From Trichomonas vaginalis G3 (lineage: Eukaryota > Parabasalia > Trichomonadida > Trichomonadidae): a DNA stretch of 64,000 nt. The position numbers were made by a program, and so were the translations under genes. Below, one piece after another: positions 51,741 to 60,516 of this stretch. Under the pieces are notes generated by a model, which was not told the origin of the DNA, ran no database searches, and was given only the letters and a program-made list of their open reading frames with translations. Each line of letters begins with the position of its first letter. Position 1 is the first letter of the stretch. The stretch spans positions 1,426,001-1,490,000 of the forward strand of contig NC_067205.1 of NCBI RefSeq assembly GCF_026262505.1. Reading direction: 5' to 3'.

Positions 51741-52511
51741 ATGGATTCAACATCTATCCAACCAATAGATGAAGAACCTGCTGAAAATGATGTTTTCCCA
51801 GAGCACCTGTTGAAGATTCACGACGCTCTTACTAAATTTGAAACAGAATGCAACAACAGATTAGATGAGTTAGATATTGATGTTGACACTTTACTTGGAA
51901 AAGCAAGTGCAACACGTTCAAGTATTGCTAACACTTCATCCAATTCTTCTTGTTCTTCTATTGCATCTTTAGAAATGGTAAATCTCGAAAGTGCAAGGCA
52001 AAACTCAGATTTAGCAATTATATCTGACGAGGAATTTGATTTTAACTGTTCAATAAATCAACTCATAATGAATATACGAAATGATCTTAAAACAAAATCA
52101 TCAACGAGACGTTTGATCGGAAAGGTGAATCAGAAGTTCGTTGATTCATCACTTCAAAGATTTTCATCACAAGTTACTGCTATGGTTAATCAGCAAGTTA
52201 ATCAAAAACACAGCGAATTAGAAGAAGAAATTAAACAGATCGAAACCGAGATAGATAACCTGAAGGAACAAGCTCAGAAGGAGTTTGCTGAACTAAGGGC
52301 CGCTATCAAAGATATCCAACAGCTTCAAGAAAAATCTACAAATGAAAACGGCAACAAAAAGTCGTTAAGTCAGAAAATTACATCTCCCACATTAATACGT
52401 AAAGATTCAATGAAATTCAGGCGTCCTAAGAGTACAAACAAAATCCCCAGCATTACAGAACTGATGCTGAATGCGACTCGCCCTGAATCTATCAAAGATA
52501 TATACATATAA
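51741..52511 (+). CDS. Small coiled-coil protein, function unknown
   Basis: 256 residues from MDSTSIQPIDEE. An acidic N-terminus with a short helix (HLLKIHDALTKFETECNNRLDELD, ~20-45) is followed by a Ser-rich linker (~55-85). A strong coiled coil lies at ~150-205 (NQKHSELEEEIKQIETEIDN), and a basic Ser/Thr-rich tail contains RKDSMKFRRPKS, a possible kinase target. There is no membrane segment. An in-frame ATG 17 codons upstream would give a Phe-rich extension, but an Inr between the two starts favours the shorter form. No family is recognised. The layout suits a cytosolic scaffold or complex subunit. Confidence 0.6.
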   Translation: MDSTSIQPIDEEPAENDVFPEHLLKIHDALTKFETECNNRLDELDIDVDTLLGKASATRSSIANTSSNSSCSSIASLEMVNLESARQNSDLAIISDEEFDFNCSINQLIMNIRNDLKTKSSTRRLIGKVNQKFVDSSLQRFSSQVTAMVNQQVNQKHSELEEEIKQIETEIDNLKEQAQKEFAELRAAIKDIQQLQEKSTNENGNKKSLSQKITSPTLIRKDSMKFRRPKSTNKIPSITELMLNATRPESIKDIYI

Positions 52512-53219
52512 TACATGCAATCCTTATGAAGGCATTAATTTTATATTTCTCTGAACATTTTTTGATTCGGGTCAGCTAACCAAAAAATCAAAGCGCCAAC
52601 ACATTAAATTACCAATAACACATCATTCGAAGCTGATTTACATATCAATTTTGACGAACTTCTGAGAAGAAAAATTTCTTATTGATTTTCTATCTTTTCA
52701 GTTGTATTTACCAATCTTAACCAATATTTCCTTGTTAGTATCGAATATATCCGACATTTCCGTAATTCTTTTCGTCAATTTTCCATTGATTAATTTCGTT
52801 GTAATAACTCAAGCCAGACCTACAACCAACACTCGTTTTAACTCTACTATGATACATTTTTGTATCTTTTTTATGATTGATTTCTAATTGATGGAATCAA
52901 TTTAGTTTTATACCATGAATTTGTTAACAGTTAAAATATTCATTTTGAACTTATTATATTTACATGCTTTTTTATTCAATAGATGTTACATTGTTTTGAA
53001 TGTAGTTGAAATATCTTTTCAGAACAAATTCTATCTAACGATTACTTGGAATCAATAAGGGAAAGCATTTTGAAGTATTAAACAATGTAATTTTGTTTTT
53101 ATATTATTTCAAATTTATTTCTCTTGATTTATCCCATGATTCCACTGAAAAAATAGATATCCCACTGAAGGATGTTTATGATTACTCTTTTGACTAAATC
53201 ATTTTTTCCTTTCCTAGAA
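52512..53219. other. Intergenic region
   Basis: About 700 bases of AT-rich DNA upstream of the golgin gene, ending at its Inr. A short open frame at 52702-52887 is hydrophobic noise. No repeat is seen. Confidence 0.4.
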
Positions 53220-53224
53220 TCACT
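53220..53224 (+). promoter_or_regulatory. Initiator TCACT of the golgin gene
   Basis: TCACT with +1 adenine at 53222, only 6 nt before the ATG at 53228. A textbook trichomonad Inr and leader length. Confidence 0.65.
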
Positions 53225-53227
53225 CCA

Positions 53228-55114
53228 ATGACTGAGAATGAGAAGCCTGGGAAACAATCTGGAAAAATGAGTGTAGCAGATCTTAAAGCAAAATACAATG
53301 CAGTTGTTGATAAAAATAAGTCTCTAAAAGATAAACTTGCCACTGCAAATTCCGATATTGAGAAGTTAACTGACGCAATTAAAGCACGAGATCAAGCAAT
53401 CGATTCAAGAGACCATAAAATCCAAGAGTTAACACAATTATCCACAGATTTAGAAGCGAAACTTGCAAAAGCAAATAATTCCATTATTTCTGATATTACA
53501 AAAGAATTATTCGGTAAGAATCAGGAACAAGAACAGCAAGAAGTTCAAGATCAGTCAGAAATTGTAGCCCAACTCAATCAGGAACGTAGAGATTTAATGG
53601 AAAAAGTCAAAACATATGAAAACTCAGACAAAGCAAATAAAGAACTTATCGAGAAATACAAAAAGGCTATATCTGATCTGGAAAATGATCAAAAAACTCT
53701 TAAAGATAAAATTGTTGATTTGGAAAATAAGAAATATGACTCTGTTACAGACATTTCATCCGAATTATCCGACTTGATAAAAGAAAATAATTCACTACGT
53801 GAGCAACTCAGGCTCAGCGAACTCAATAAAACTGATACAACGAAATATGATCTGTTAAACGAAGAGAACAAGTTACTTAAGAAGACAAATAACGATTTAA
53901 CACAACAAACAAAAGTACTTGAGAAGAAAATTCAAGACTTACAAGATGATATTTCAAAAATTGAACAATATAAAGAGCAAATTTCTCAATTAAAAGGATC
54001 CCATGACGAAACAAATGATAAATATGTAGCTTTACAACGTGAAAATGCTTCTCTACAGTCGAAATTCGATACTTCCAAAAAACAATTTGAAGATGAAATT
54101 TCAAAACTCAACGACAAGCTTTCCAAAGCACAAAAGGACATCGACAATAAAGTCAAGGAATCAGGATTATCACAAGCATCACTAAATGATGAAATACAGA
54201 AGCTTTCTCAAGAAATTTTAAATCTTAAATCCGAAAATACGACAAAGTCACAGAAAATCGATTCATTAAATGACGAATTGACCAATACAAAGTCAGAGAC
54301 AACCAGACTAAACAGTTTAATCTCAGAATTGAAGCAAGATTTAAATCATTCCGAAAATAAGGGCGTTGACCTTACAAATCAGCTTCACAAAGCACAAGGG
54401 GAGATCACAGAGTACCTCAAGCGTATCAATAACTCTCTAAACGAGATAGATTCACTTACAACAATAAAAGATGATCTCACTTCACAAAACAATTCAATGC
54501 AAAAGGAAATAACCAACTACAGATTGTCCGTTCAGAAATTAGAGAACACTGTATCTGAAAAAAACAAAAGAATCCAAAATCTCGAAGAAAGAGCTCAATC
54601 CAGGTTTAATGAGAGCGCAGAACTACAACATGCATACGAGAGAATGAAGGCTGAGAATGAGAGAGTCAAATCTGAAAGCCAAGAGTCGATTTCTAAACTC
54701 CAAACGAAATTAGATGAAATTGAGAAGAATTTTGAAGAGAAAAGAATAGCTTTGGACGCGGAATTGGTTAAAGTACAGAATCTGACTAAGCAGAGAGATA
54801 AAATGGAAGGATTAAAGAGAATGGCCGACAGAAAAGTCGCAAATTTGGAAGATGAAAAGGCAAAACTGGTCCAAAAGTTGTCAGCCTTAGAGAAAGATAG
54901 AACTATAAAGGGAGGAAAGAGTCAGGATAGCTCAATCTTCCCTGGATACATGAGAAAAGTCTTATTACAGTTCTTCATTCAGGATGGAAGCACAAGAGAG
55001 TCATTAATATCTATAATTCTTAATCTAGTTGAATGTGATGACAAATTGATCAGGCAAGCCCAGCGTTCTTGGAGAGATTCAAACCAAATCATCACTCATT
55101 TCTTCAAATTTTAA
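53228..55114 (+). CDS. Golgin-like coiled-coil protein with C-terminal GRIP-like domain
   Basis: 628 residues. From ~15 to ~560 the chain is an almost continuous coiled coil rich in Lys, Glu, Asp, Gln and Leu. The last ~60 residues are a compact helical module (FPGYMRKVLLQFF...STRESLISIILNLVECDD) that resembles a GRIP domain: a Tyr at the start of the first helix, a hydrophobic V-L-L-x-F-F, then R-E-x-L-x-x-I-I-x-x-L. GRIP domains dock golgins on trans-Golgi membranes through Arl1, and the conserved Tyr contacts the GTPase. The length and layout fit tethering golgins such as golgin-97. The downstream gene on the other strand encodes a Rab GAP. The start is set by an Inr 6 nt upstream. Confidence 0.72.
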   Translation: MTENEKPGKQSGKMSVADLKAKYNAVVDKNKSLKDKLATANSDIEKLTDAIKARDQAIDSRDHKIQELTQLSTDLEAKLAKANNSIISDITKELFGKNQEQEQQEVQDQSEIVAQLNQERRDLMEKVKTYENSDKANKELIEKYKKAISDLENDQKTLKDKIVDLENKKYDSVTDISSELSDLIKENNSLREQLRLSELNKTDTTKYDLLNEENKLLKKTNNDLTQQTKVLEKKIQDLQDDISKIEQYKEQISQLKGSHDETNDKYVALQRENASLQSKFDTSKKQFEDEISKLNDKLSKAQKDIDNKVKESGLSQASLNDEIQKLSQEILNLKSENTTKSQKIDSLNDELTNTKSETTRLNSLISELKQDLNHSENKGVDLTNQLHKAQGEITEYLKRINNSLNEIDSLTTIKDDLTSQNNSMQKEITNYRLSVQKLENTVSEKNKRIQNLEERAQSRFNESAELQHAYERMKAENERVKSESQESISKLQTKLDEIEKNFEEKRIALDAELVKVQNLTKQRDKMEGLKRMADRKVANLEDEKAKLVQKLSALEKDRTIKGGKSQDSSIFPGYMRKVLLQFFIQDGSTRESLISIILNLVECDDKLIRQAQRSWRDSNQIITHFFKF

Positions 55115-55506
55115 GTTTTTGTTATTATTTATTTGTTATATTTATTAAACCATAAAATTGTCATAATATCATTTCTTTATTTTATCATTTATTATTTGTT
55201 TTTGAAGATAATCTCAAGTTTATATGAGAAATAATACAAAAGATGAGTTCAAAATCAGATAACAGTTGATAAACTTTAAAGTGAAGTATGATTTGGCTAT
55301 TTAGCATCAATTTTTAAAGAAAATATTAATTCTATATCATTTTGAATTAAAATATCTTATAGAATCATAAATTATATTATGGATAAATTAGCTATTTAAA
55401 GAGCATTAACTTCATAGAATCCTTCATTTTCAAAATTAATTCTATAAAATAAAGAAATGAAACAAATGGATAAGTAAACATTTTAAAAAACATTTATTAT
55501 ATTACC
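55115..55506. other. Intergenic between convergent genes
   Basis: About 390 bases of AT-rich 3' flanks of the golgin and TBC genes. Nothing is recognised. Confidence 0.4.
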
Positions 55507-56703
55507 TTACTTTTCAACAACAAGATTACTTTGCGATAAAGAGCGCAAATTTCCTGCAGATGCAGAAGAAGAGTTAGCAGAAGCCATACTCTTCTCGAAT
55601 ACGTATGCTTGAGCCAGCATATCCTCAATTTCTTGCGGATGCCAGCCATTCGGGTCAATTGCCTGCATCAAAATGATAAATTCTGCGTGATTTAACGGCA
55701 TGAGCTTATAAGCCATTGCATCCATCAAAGCAGCGCACATATATACATGGGAAGTTGCAATTCTGTTGTGGTGAGAGAGATAATTGTCCCAAATTCTGAA
55801 AATAATCGAAACAGAGAATTCTCTTACAAGTAGACAGTTGACCCAACGGAATGCGAATTCCTGGTACTGTATTTCTTCAGCGGCGATATGCTGTGCAAGC
55901 TCTGGATTGACTTTATCAATGACAAGTTGAATGTTATCCAAAATCTTGTAAAGCCCTGGCTGATCCTTAGTGTAAAGGTCTTGTAAACCATCGAGAAGCT
56001 TTGAAAAACACCAGAAACAGTCGGCTTCGATCTCTTTTAATGCTTCTTCTGAAATGTCGTCAATATTCTCTAATTTCTCGAGCTGCGATGGGTCCTTGAT
56101 CTGGTGGTGTGGAATTAAGAATGCGAAGAAGAACGGTTGAAGTAAATCATTCATTCCTTGGACGTAACCACTCGCTGGATGACGAACAGACCAAACGAAT
56201 AGTACTCTCTCAAATAAATCTTGAACCTTTTTGTTTCGAAGAAGAATAATCTTTGTTCTAGGAAGATCACGATCTATTTGCGAAATTGTCGATTTTTGAG
56301 CGTTAGTCCAAAGATGTCTTTGAGATTCGCTGTATACTCTTTCGAGACAATCAAAGTAATCGTTTCTTTTATGGGTTAATGTTGTTTCTGAAAGATTTTT
56401 GTTGACAGGTTGATAATCTAAGAAGAGACGCCAGATTTCAGCTCTGAATCTGTCAGGAATACCTGCCCAGGCCATGTTTCTGATCTTTTCAACATCAATT
56501 ACGTTTTGACTAAGTAGATTTTCGATCATCATCTCTCTTTTTTCGTTAGGATCAACTGGAGTGTATACAGGAGAATTTGTAGGTGCGGATGCTGGATACT
56601 GAGGTAACTGGTTACCATGACCTGACCTTGTTCTGAATCTTTCGAAAAAGGAAGTCCTAGGAGTTTTCGACATCCCTTTTTTTTTCTTGAATTTTTTTTT
56701 CAT
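55507..56703 (-). CDS. TBC-domain Rab GTPase-activating protein (Gyp1/TBC1D22-like)
   Basis: 398 residues. A basic, Ser/Pro-rich N-terminus precedes a TBC domain (~75-345): AWAGIPDRFRAEIWRLFL, the arginine finger in IDRDLPR (I-x-x-D-x-x-R, Arg149), the glutamine finger in GYVQGMNDLL (~179-188), and FAFRWVNCLLVREF with IWDNYLS. Both dual-finger residues are present, so GAP activity is expected. RVLFVWSVRHPASGYVQGMNDL closely recalls Gyp1 and TBC1D22, which act on Ypt1/Rab1-type GTPases at the Golgi. The first 10 residues (Lys-rich, from an A-run) may not be translated; a second ATG at 56673 gives MSKTPRTSFFERFR, a more natural start. Confidence 0.85.
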   Translation of the reverse strand: MKKKFKKKKGMSKTPRTSFFERFRTRSGHGNQLPQYPASAPTNSPVYTPVDPNEKREMMIENLLSQNVIDVEKIRNMAWAGIPDRFRAEIWRLFLDYQPVNKNLSETTLTHKRNDYFDCLERVYSESQRHLWTNAQKSTISQIDRDLPRTKIILLRNKKVQDLFERVLFVWSVRHPASGYVQGMNDLLQPFFFAFLIPHHQIKDPSQLEKLENIDDISEEALKEIEADCFWCFSKLLDGLQDLYTKDQPGLYKILDNIQLVIDKVNPELAQHIAAEEIQYQEFAFRWVNCLLVREFSVSIIFRIWDNYLSHHNRIATSHVYMCAALMDAMAYKLMPLNHAEFIILMQAIDPNGWHPQEIEDMLAQAYVFEKSMASANSSSASAGNLRSLSQSNLVVEK

Positions 56704-56815
56704 TCTATCGTTATATTTTATATTGAAAAAATTTTGTAATCGAAATTAAATCATGTATAAATGACATGAAAGCGAAATAGCTGAACTATTTAATTAATTT
56801 CAATTTCTGGCACTC

Positions 56816-57349
56816 TCAACTCATATAATAATTACCATAATCTCCTAAATGTTTTCTTATCCCTAACGTGTGCCAGTTATTATATGAAACTGAATAAACT
56901 TTATCTTTATCTTTACACCTTTCATCATTACCAATATATTTATATCTCAGTTTTGATTTAGCGTTTTCATATTCATTAGCGTTTAATAATTCGCAGTCTT
57001 CCTTTTTAAATTGATGTTTAAGATATTCAGGATTTAATACTCTACGTTTATATGCTCCTAACTTAGTTCTAAAGGTTTTTCTACAAAATTTAGGAATTCC
57101 ATCCTCTTTAATGTCATCAATGATTTCCATTTCATTATTTTCAATTTCTTCTTCTCGTTTATGAGGTCTTTGATTATGACTCCATTGATTCCATGAAATT
57201 AAATATTCTTTATCATTATATTTATACCTCATTAGCTTATTTTGGCTTTCATATTCATTTAATAATTCACAATCTTCATTTTTAAATTGAAGTTTAACCC
57301 ATTCAGGATTTAAATGATGTTTAATTAATCGTGGAATATCTGACATCAT
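56816..57349 (-). CDS. Two-repeat protein, possibly of foreign (viral or phage-type) origin
   Basis: 177 residues from MMSDIPRL. It consists of two copies of a ~50-residue unit. The first reads LNPEWVKLQFKNEDCELLN...LMRYKYNDKEYLISWNQW (residues ~13-58). The second reads LNPEYLKHQFKKEDCELLN...LRYKYIGN...VYSVSYNNWH (~105-163). An acidic linker separates them. The pattern 'P-E-x-hydrophobic-K-x-x-F-x-x-E/D-x-x-x-L-L-n(22)-Y/K-x-Y-...-hydrophobic-S-W/Y-N-x-W' recalls repeats in phage and large-DNA-virus proteins that usually hold a small zinc knuckle. The Cys pairs are absent here apart from one conserved Cys per unit. Function is unknown. The base composition is even more AT-rich than the neighbours. 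TCTATATATAGAT repeats lie at its 5' end and ~100 bp further up. A host gene cannot be excluded. Confidence 0.55.
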   Translation of the reverse strand: MMSDIPRLIKHHLNPEWVKLQFKNEDCELLNEYESQNKLMRYKYNDKEYLISWNQWSHNQRPHKREEEIENNEMEIIDDIKEDGIPKFCRKTFRTKLGAYKRRVLNPEYLKHQFKKEDCELLNANEYENAKSKLRYKYIGNDERCKDKDKVYSVSYNNWHTLGIRKHLGDYGNYYMS

Positions 57350-57463
57350 CTATATATAGATTATTTTATAAAAGATAAAAAATAAATTATTTTAAAATTA
57401 ATGTTAATTTTTTTAATGATTTATAAATAAATATATTTTAATGCATCGTCTATATATAGATGT
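57347..57463. repeat. Direct pair of palindromic TCTATATATAGAT motifs
   Basis: CATCATCTATATATAGAT (around 57347-57364) recurs as GCATCGTCTATATATAGATG (around 57443-57463), about 97 bp apart. Both contain the self-complementary core ATCTATATATAGAT or close to it. They lie in the 5' flank of the two-repeat gene and could be regulatory sites or the ends of an insertion. Confidence 0.55.
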
Positions 57464-57687
57464 AACAAAAAAAGTCACTAAACCCGTCCGCATATACTAC
57501 TACTCGTTTGATTATTCGACATCAAAATAATCTGATAATCATACTTGAATTATAGAGAAACATAGATTTCCCAGGTAAAAATCATGATACACTGCTTAAT
57601 TTTCAATTTCAATTCAAATTTTACGTTTAAATCAACAAACGATTATTGATATACTATCTAAAGACTAAGTTGTTGAAGAAAACAACA
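57350..57687. other. Divergent intergenic region
   Basis: The promoter region shared by the minus-strand two-repeat gene and the plus-strand helical gene. Apart from the palindromic motifs, nothing is recognised; no good TCAYW lies next to either start. Confidence 0.4.
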
Positions 57688-59085
57688 ATGAAATTGCATA
57701 ATTTTATGATCCATGGTTATAAACTTGAACCGGATGATCTTGATATCAATAAAGTACCAGTAAAACGTACTTACACAGCAGCAGAAAGGATATCAAAGAA
57801 AATTAACATCGAGAAAGAGCATTTAATTCCAGATGATGCTAAATTTTGGGATCAATTTTCGGAATACGTTGATCAAGTTGACGAACAAGGAGTATATACA
57901 TTATTAGAAATACTAATAAACGTCGCTGAGAAGCGTGCTTTTAAATATAATGGACAATTTGCTGCAAATAATATGGCTGCAAAATTCTTATACATTTGGT
58001 CACCAGAAACACCTATTGGAGCATTAGTTATGAAGTCAATATTCTTATTAATTACTTATTCCGATACATATCTCAACGAATTTATCAAATGTGGAATAAT
58101 TGAGTTTTTAGCACAACACATGTTTATTACTCCCACTCCAGACGAATCAGTAAGAAATATGATTGCAATATGTTACGAAATTTCCAGATCTTCTCTTGAA
58201 AATCGAAACAAAATTTTAGAATTCCTAAATATACCAGCCCTTTTTGATTATTGCGTGAACCATGAATCAGATTCGAACAAAATAAAGCTAATGTTCAATC
58301 TTCTGATTTCTATTTTGAAATATCCAGAAATAACAGATGTTTTATACGAAAATTGTTTAGAAATCTACAGAATTAGTCGAGAAATATACTTACCTAATCC
58401 AAAATTTGAGAAATATCATTGGGAATTCACAAAATATCTCTCTTTTTTCCCTGATTTCGTTGAAGAGATAAATAACACGGATCCACAGCTAGAAAACCTC
58501 TTGAACACAGTCAATAATGCATCACAGATGCATTTGACAATAGTCTGCATCATTATTTCCAATTTATTATCAAATGGATTTTCTCCAAATGAAAATATCA
58601 TAATTTTCATCCAAAATGTCTTTAAATTATCAGATTTCATATATATAATACATCCAACATGCTTGATTGTACAAAGTTTGCTTGAAACTAACAGTTTACC
58701 ACAAAATTCAATAAATTTAAAACAATTGATAGATATTGTCAATAGCGGACCAAACAATTCAAAAACAATTGCATTTTCAACTGTTTGCGCACTTATTCAC
58801 CAGTTTAAAGATGTTTTTGACGCAATTGATTTCGGAATTCTTGAATCTATTGTAGAGATCTTAGAATTTGGCCAAGATGCAAATTCTGTAACAGAAGCTG
58901 TCCAACTACTTGACTACATCATCACAGAACACCAGAATTATACACACAAAACAACTGTTTTTGATAAATTTGTTGAAATTGGCGGAATTGATTTGCTTCT
59001 TGATGTAAAAGATGATTTTGACGAAGGAACTGCATTTCTTATTGATTCTTTCCTAGCAACTCATGCTCCTGAAGAACAGGAATAA
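57688..59085 (+). CDS. Helical-repeat (ARM-like) protein, function unknown
   Basis: 465 residues from the ATG at 57688 (the frame opens 14 codons earlier at a TTG). The chain is almost all alpha-helical, with repeating ~40-residue pairs of amphipathic helices, such as VRNMIAICYEISRSSLENRNKI, IKLMFNLLISILKYPEI and TEAVQLLDYIITEH, in the style of armadillo or HEAT folds. A polar N-terminus (~1-55) precedes it. No membrane segment, catalytic motif or named family is recognised. Such folds usually act as protein-binding scaffolds, and trichomonad genomes encode many. The C-terminus (APEEQE) is acidic. Confidence 0.6.
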   Translation: MKLHNFMIHGYKLEPDDLDINKVPVKRTYTAAERISKKINIEKEHLIPDDAKFWDQFSEYVDQVDEQGVYTLLEILINVAEKRAFKYNGQFAANNMAAKFLYIWSPETPIGALVMKSIFLLITYSDTYLNEFIKCGIIEFLAQHMFITPTPDESVRNMIAICYEISRSSLENRNKILEFLNIPALFDYCVNHESDSNKIKLMFNLLISILKYPEITDVLYENCLEIYRISREIYLPNPKFEKYHWEFTKYLSFFPDFVEEINNTDPQLENLLNTVNNASQMHLTIVCIIISNLLSNGFSPNENIIIFIQNVFKLSDFIYIIHPTCLIVQSLLETNSLPQNSINLKQLIDIVNSGPNNSKTIAFSTVCALIHQFKDVFDAIDFGILESIVEILEFGQDANSVTEAVQLLDYIITEHQNYTHKTTVFDKFVEIGGIDLLLDVKDDFDEGTAFLIDSFLATHAPEEQE

Positions 59086-59669
59086 ATATATATTGTTTGA
59101 TTTGTTTATTATAGAGAAAAATAAATTGTTTTTTATTTTAATATCTGCAAATGATATAATAGTATCTCACACAGCTAGTAATTAACTTGATATAAGTTCA
59201 ACATCTCATCAATGAGATAATGATTAAAACTTCATGTGTGTAAATTTTGTAGTCTCTTCATTTCCTGTTTTCACTGAAATAGATTTCATGTTTTAATCTA
59301 TGTATTTTCATGTGGGCACATGTTGGAATAGACATTTCCCTCTAAACATTTTTAGATGAAGAGATAATATGGTGTATATTATCCCATAAATTGATTGTTT
59401 TCTATAAAATTGAGAAGGTATGAATTCGAGTTTCAGCTGTCGAAACACTTCTACTTTTCGATTTTACTCCAGAAACAATGCATCATTCATTGCATTCTAT
59501 GAATAAACATGAGAGCTGGATGAGAGTGTACATCAAATTAGGCAATTTTGCGTTGTTAAATAAGCATTTGACATTGATTATGTTGATCATTTTCAGAGAT
59601 ATGGTTTTTTAGCGAAGTCTAGAAAAGTGACAGATTTTAAAAGATTTTATTGGAACAAAGAAGGGTTAT
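59086..59669. other. Intergenic region
   Basis: About 580 bases of AT-rich DNA. The only structure noted is a short palindrome ATCTCATCAATGAGAT at about 59204-59219. No gene is supported. Confidence 0.4.
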
Positions 59670-60107
59670 ATGTGGACTTTGATAATTATTGGAGTTTACC
59701 TCTTTCTTCTTTCGTATTATTTTGAAGTCAAGAATCAGAGAAAGATCGTTATAGAGGTAATTTTATTACTTTTCGTATCTGATTTATCCGTCATTCACGA
59801 ATCGTTTAAAATACATAGGTATTGGCTTCCAACATTCTTTGTAACATATTTCTTACTGATTATATATATGTTTGCCATGAATTATTTTTATAATTGGAAA
59901 ATTGATAAGGAAAAAAGACTTGATTCAAATGATATTGTCACAGAAGGAAATTCAAAATTTGTTACACAAATATTGATAGCAACTGCAGTATTTTCATTTA
60001 TTTATTCATTTTATAACGAACTTGGATTGCGTACAATCTTAGCTATTAATATACTTACAAAGATATCAATAGATATATTTGAATGCTTGAAATTACCTGT
60101 AAATTAA
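59670..60107 (+). CDS. Small multi-pass membrane protein
   Basis: 145 residues from MWTLIIIGVYLF. There are four hydrophobic segments: ~2-18 (LIIIGVYLFLLSYYF), ~27-40 (VIEVILLLFVSDL), ~52-73 (LPTFFVTYFLLIIYMFAMNYF) and ~98-113 or beyond (FVTQILIATAVFSFIYSF). A charged cytosolic-type loop (KIDKEKRLDSNDIVTEGNSK) precedes the last of these, and a partly hydrophobic C-terminus follows. No family is recognised. Such a short, Phe/Ile/Tyr-rich frame in AT-rich DNA could in part be chance, but the clean topology and the charged loop favour a gene. No initiator is apparent upstream. Confidence 0.42.
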   Translation: MWTLIIIGVYLFLLSYYFEVKNQRKIVIEVILLLFVSDLSVIHESFKIHRYWLPTFFVTYFLLIIYMFAMNYFYNWKIDKEKRLDSNDIVTEGNSKFVTQILIATAVFSFIYSFYNELGLRTILAINILTKISIDIFECLKLPVN

Positions 60108-60516
60108 CTTGAAAATTTAAATTCAAACAAGATTCGAAAGAAATATTAATACATTTGAAATCACACAACATGATATTTTATTATTCCTGCTTTATAGGCA
60201 ACAATTCAAAAATTTTATAGTGATATTCAATGAATTTCAGTCAAAGATTAGTTTTAATGTGTAAGTACGTATACCATTTTAGAGTATATACCAAAGTACC
60301 ATGTATATCTCTTTATAATTTGTTTTGTATCTTATATTATTAAATCTTTTTTTTAAAAGTATCTTTGTTCATTCTTTCCCAATTAATTTCAATATGTATT
60401 GTCATTTATGTAATCATTTAATACAGTGTCAATAGTTAAATAAAAGAAAAATAGTATTTTATTTCTATATCTTTATAAATCAAAATCAGAATAACAATAA
60501 AACAACAAATTCATGT
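60108..60516. other. Intergenic between convergent genes
   Basis: About 400 bases of AT-rich DNA; nothing is recognised. Confidence 0.4.

Noticed and set aside
59204-59219. ATCTCATCAATGAGAT as another member of the shared-loop hairpins
   Set aside because: It is only a short palindrome without the longer stem seen in the other three.
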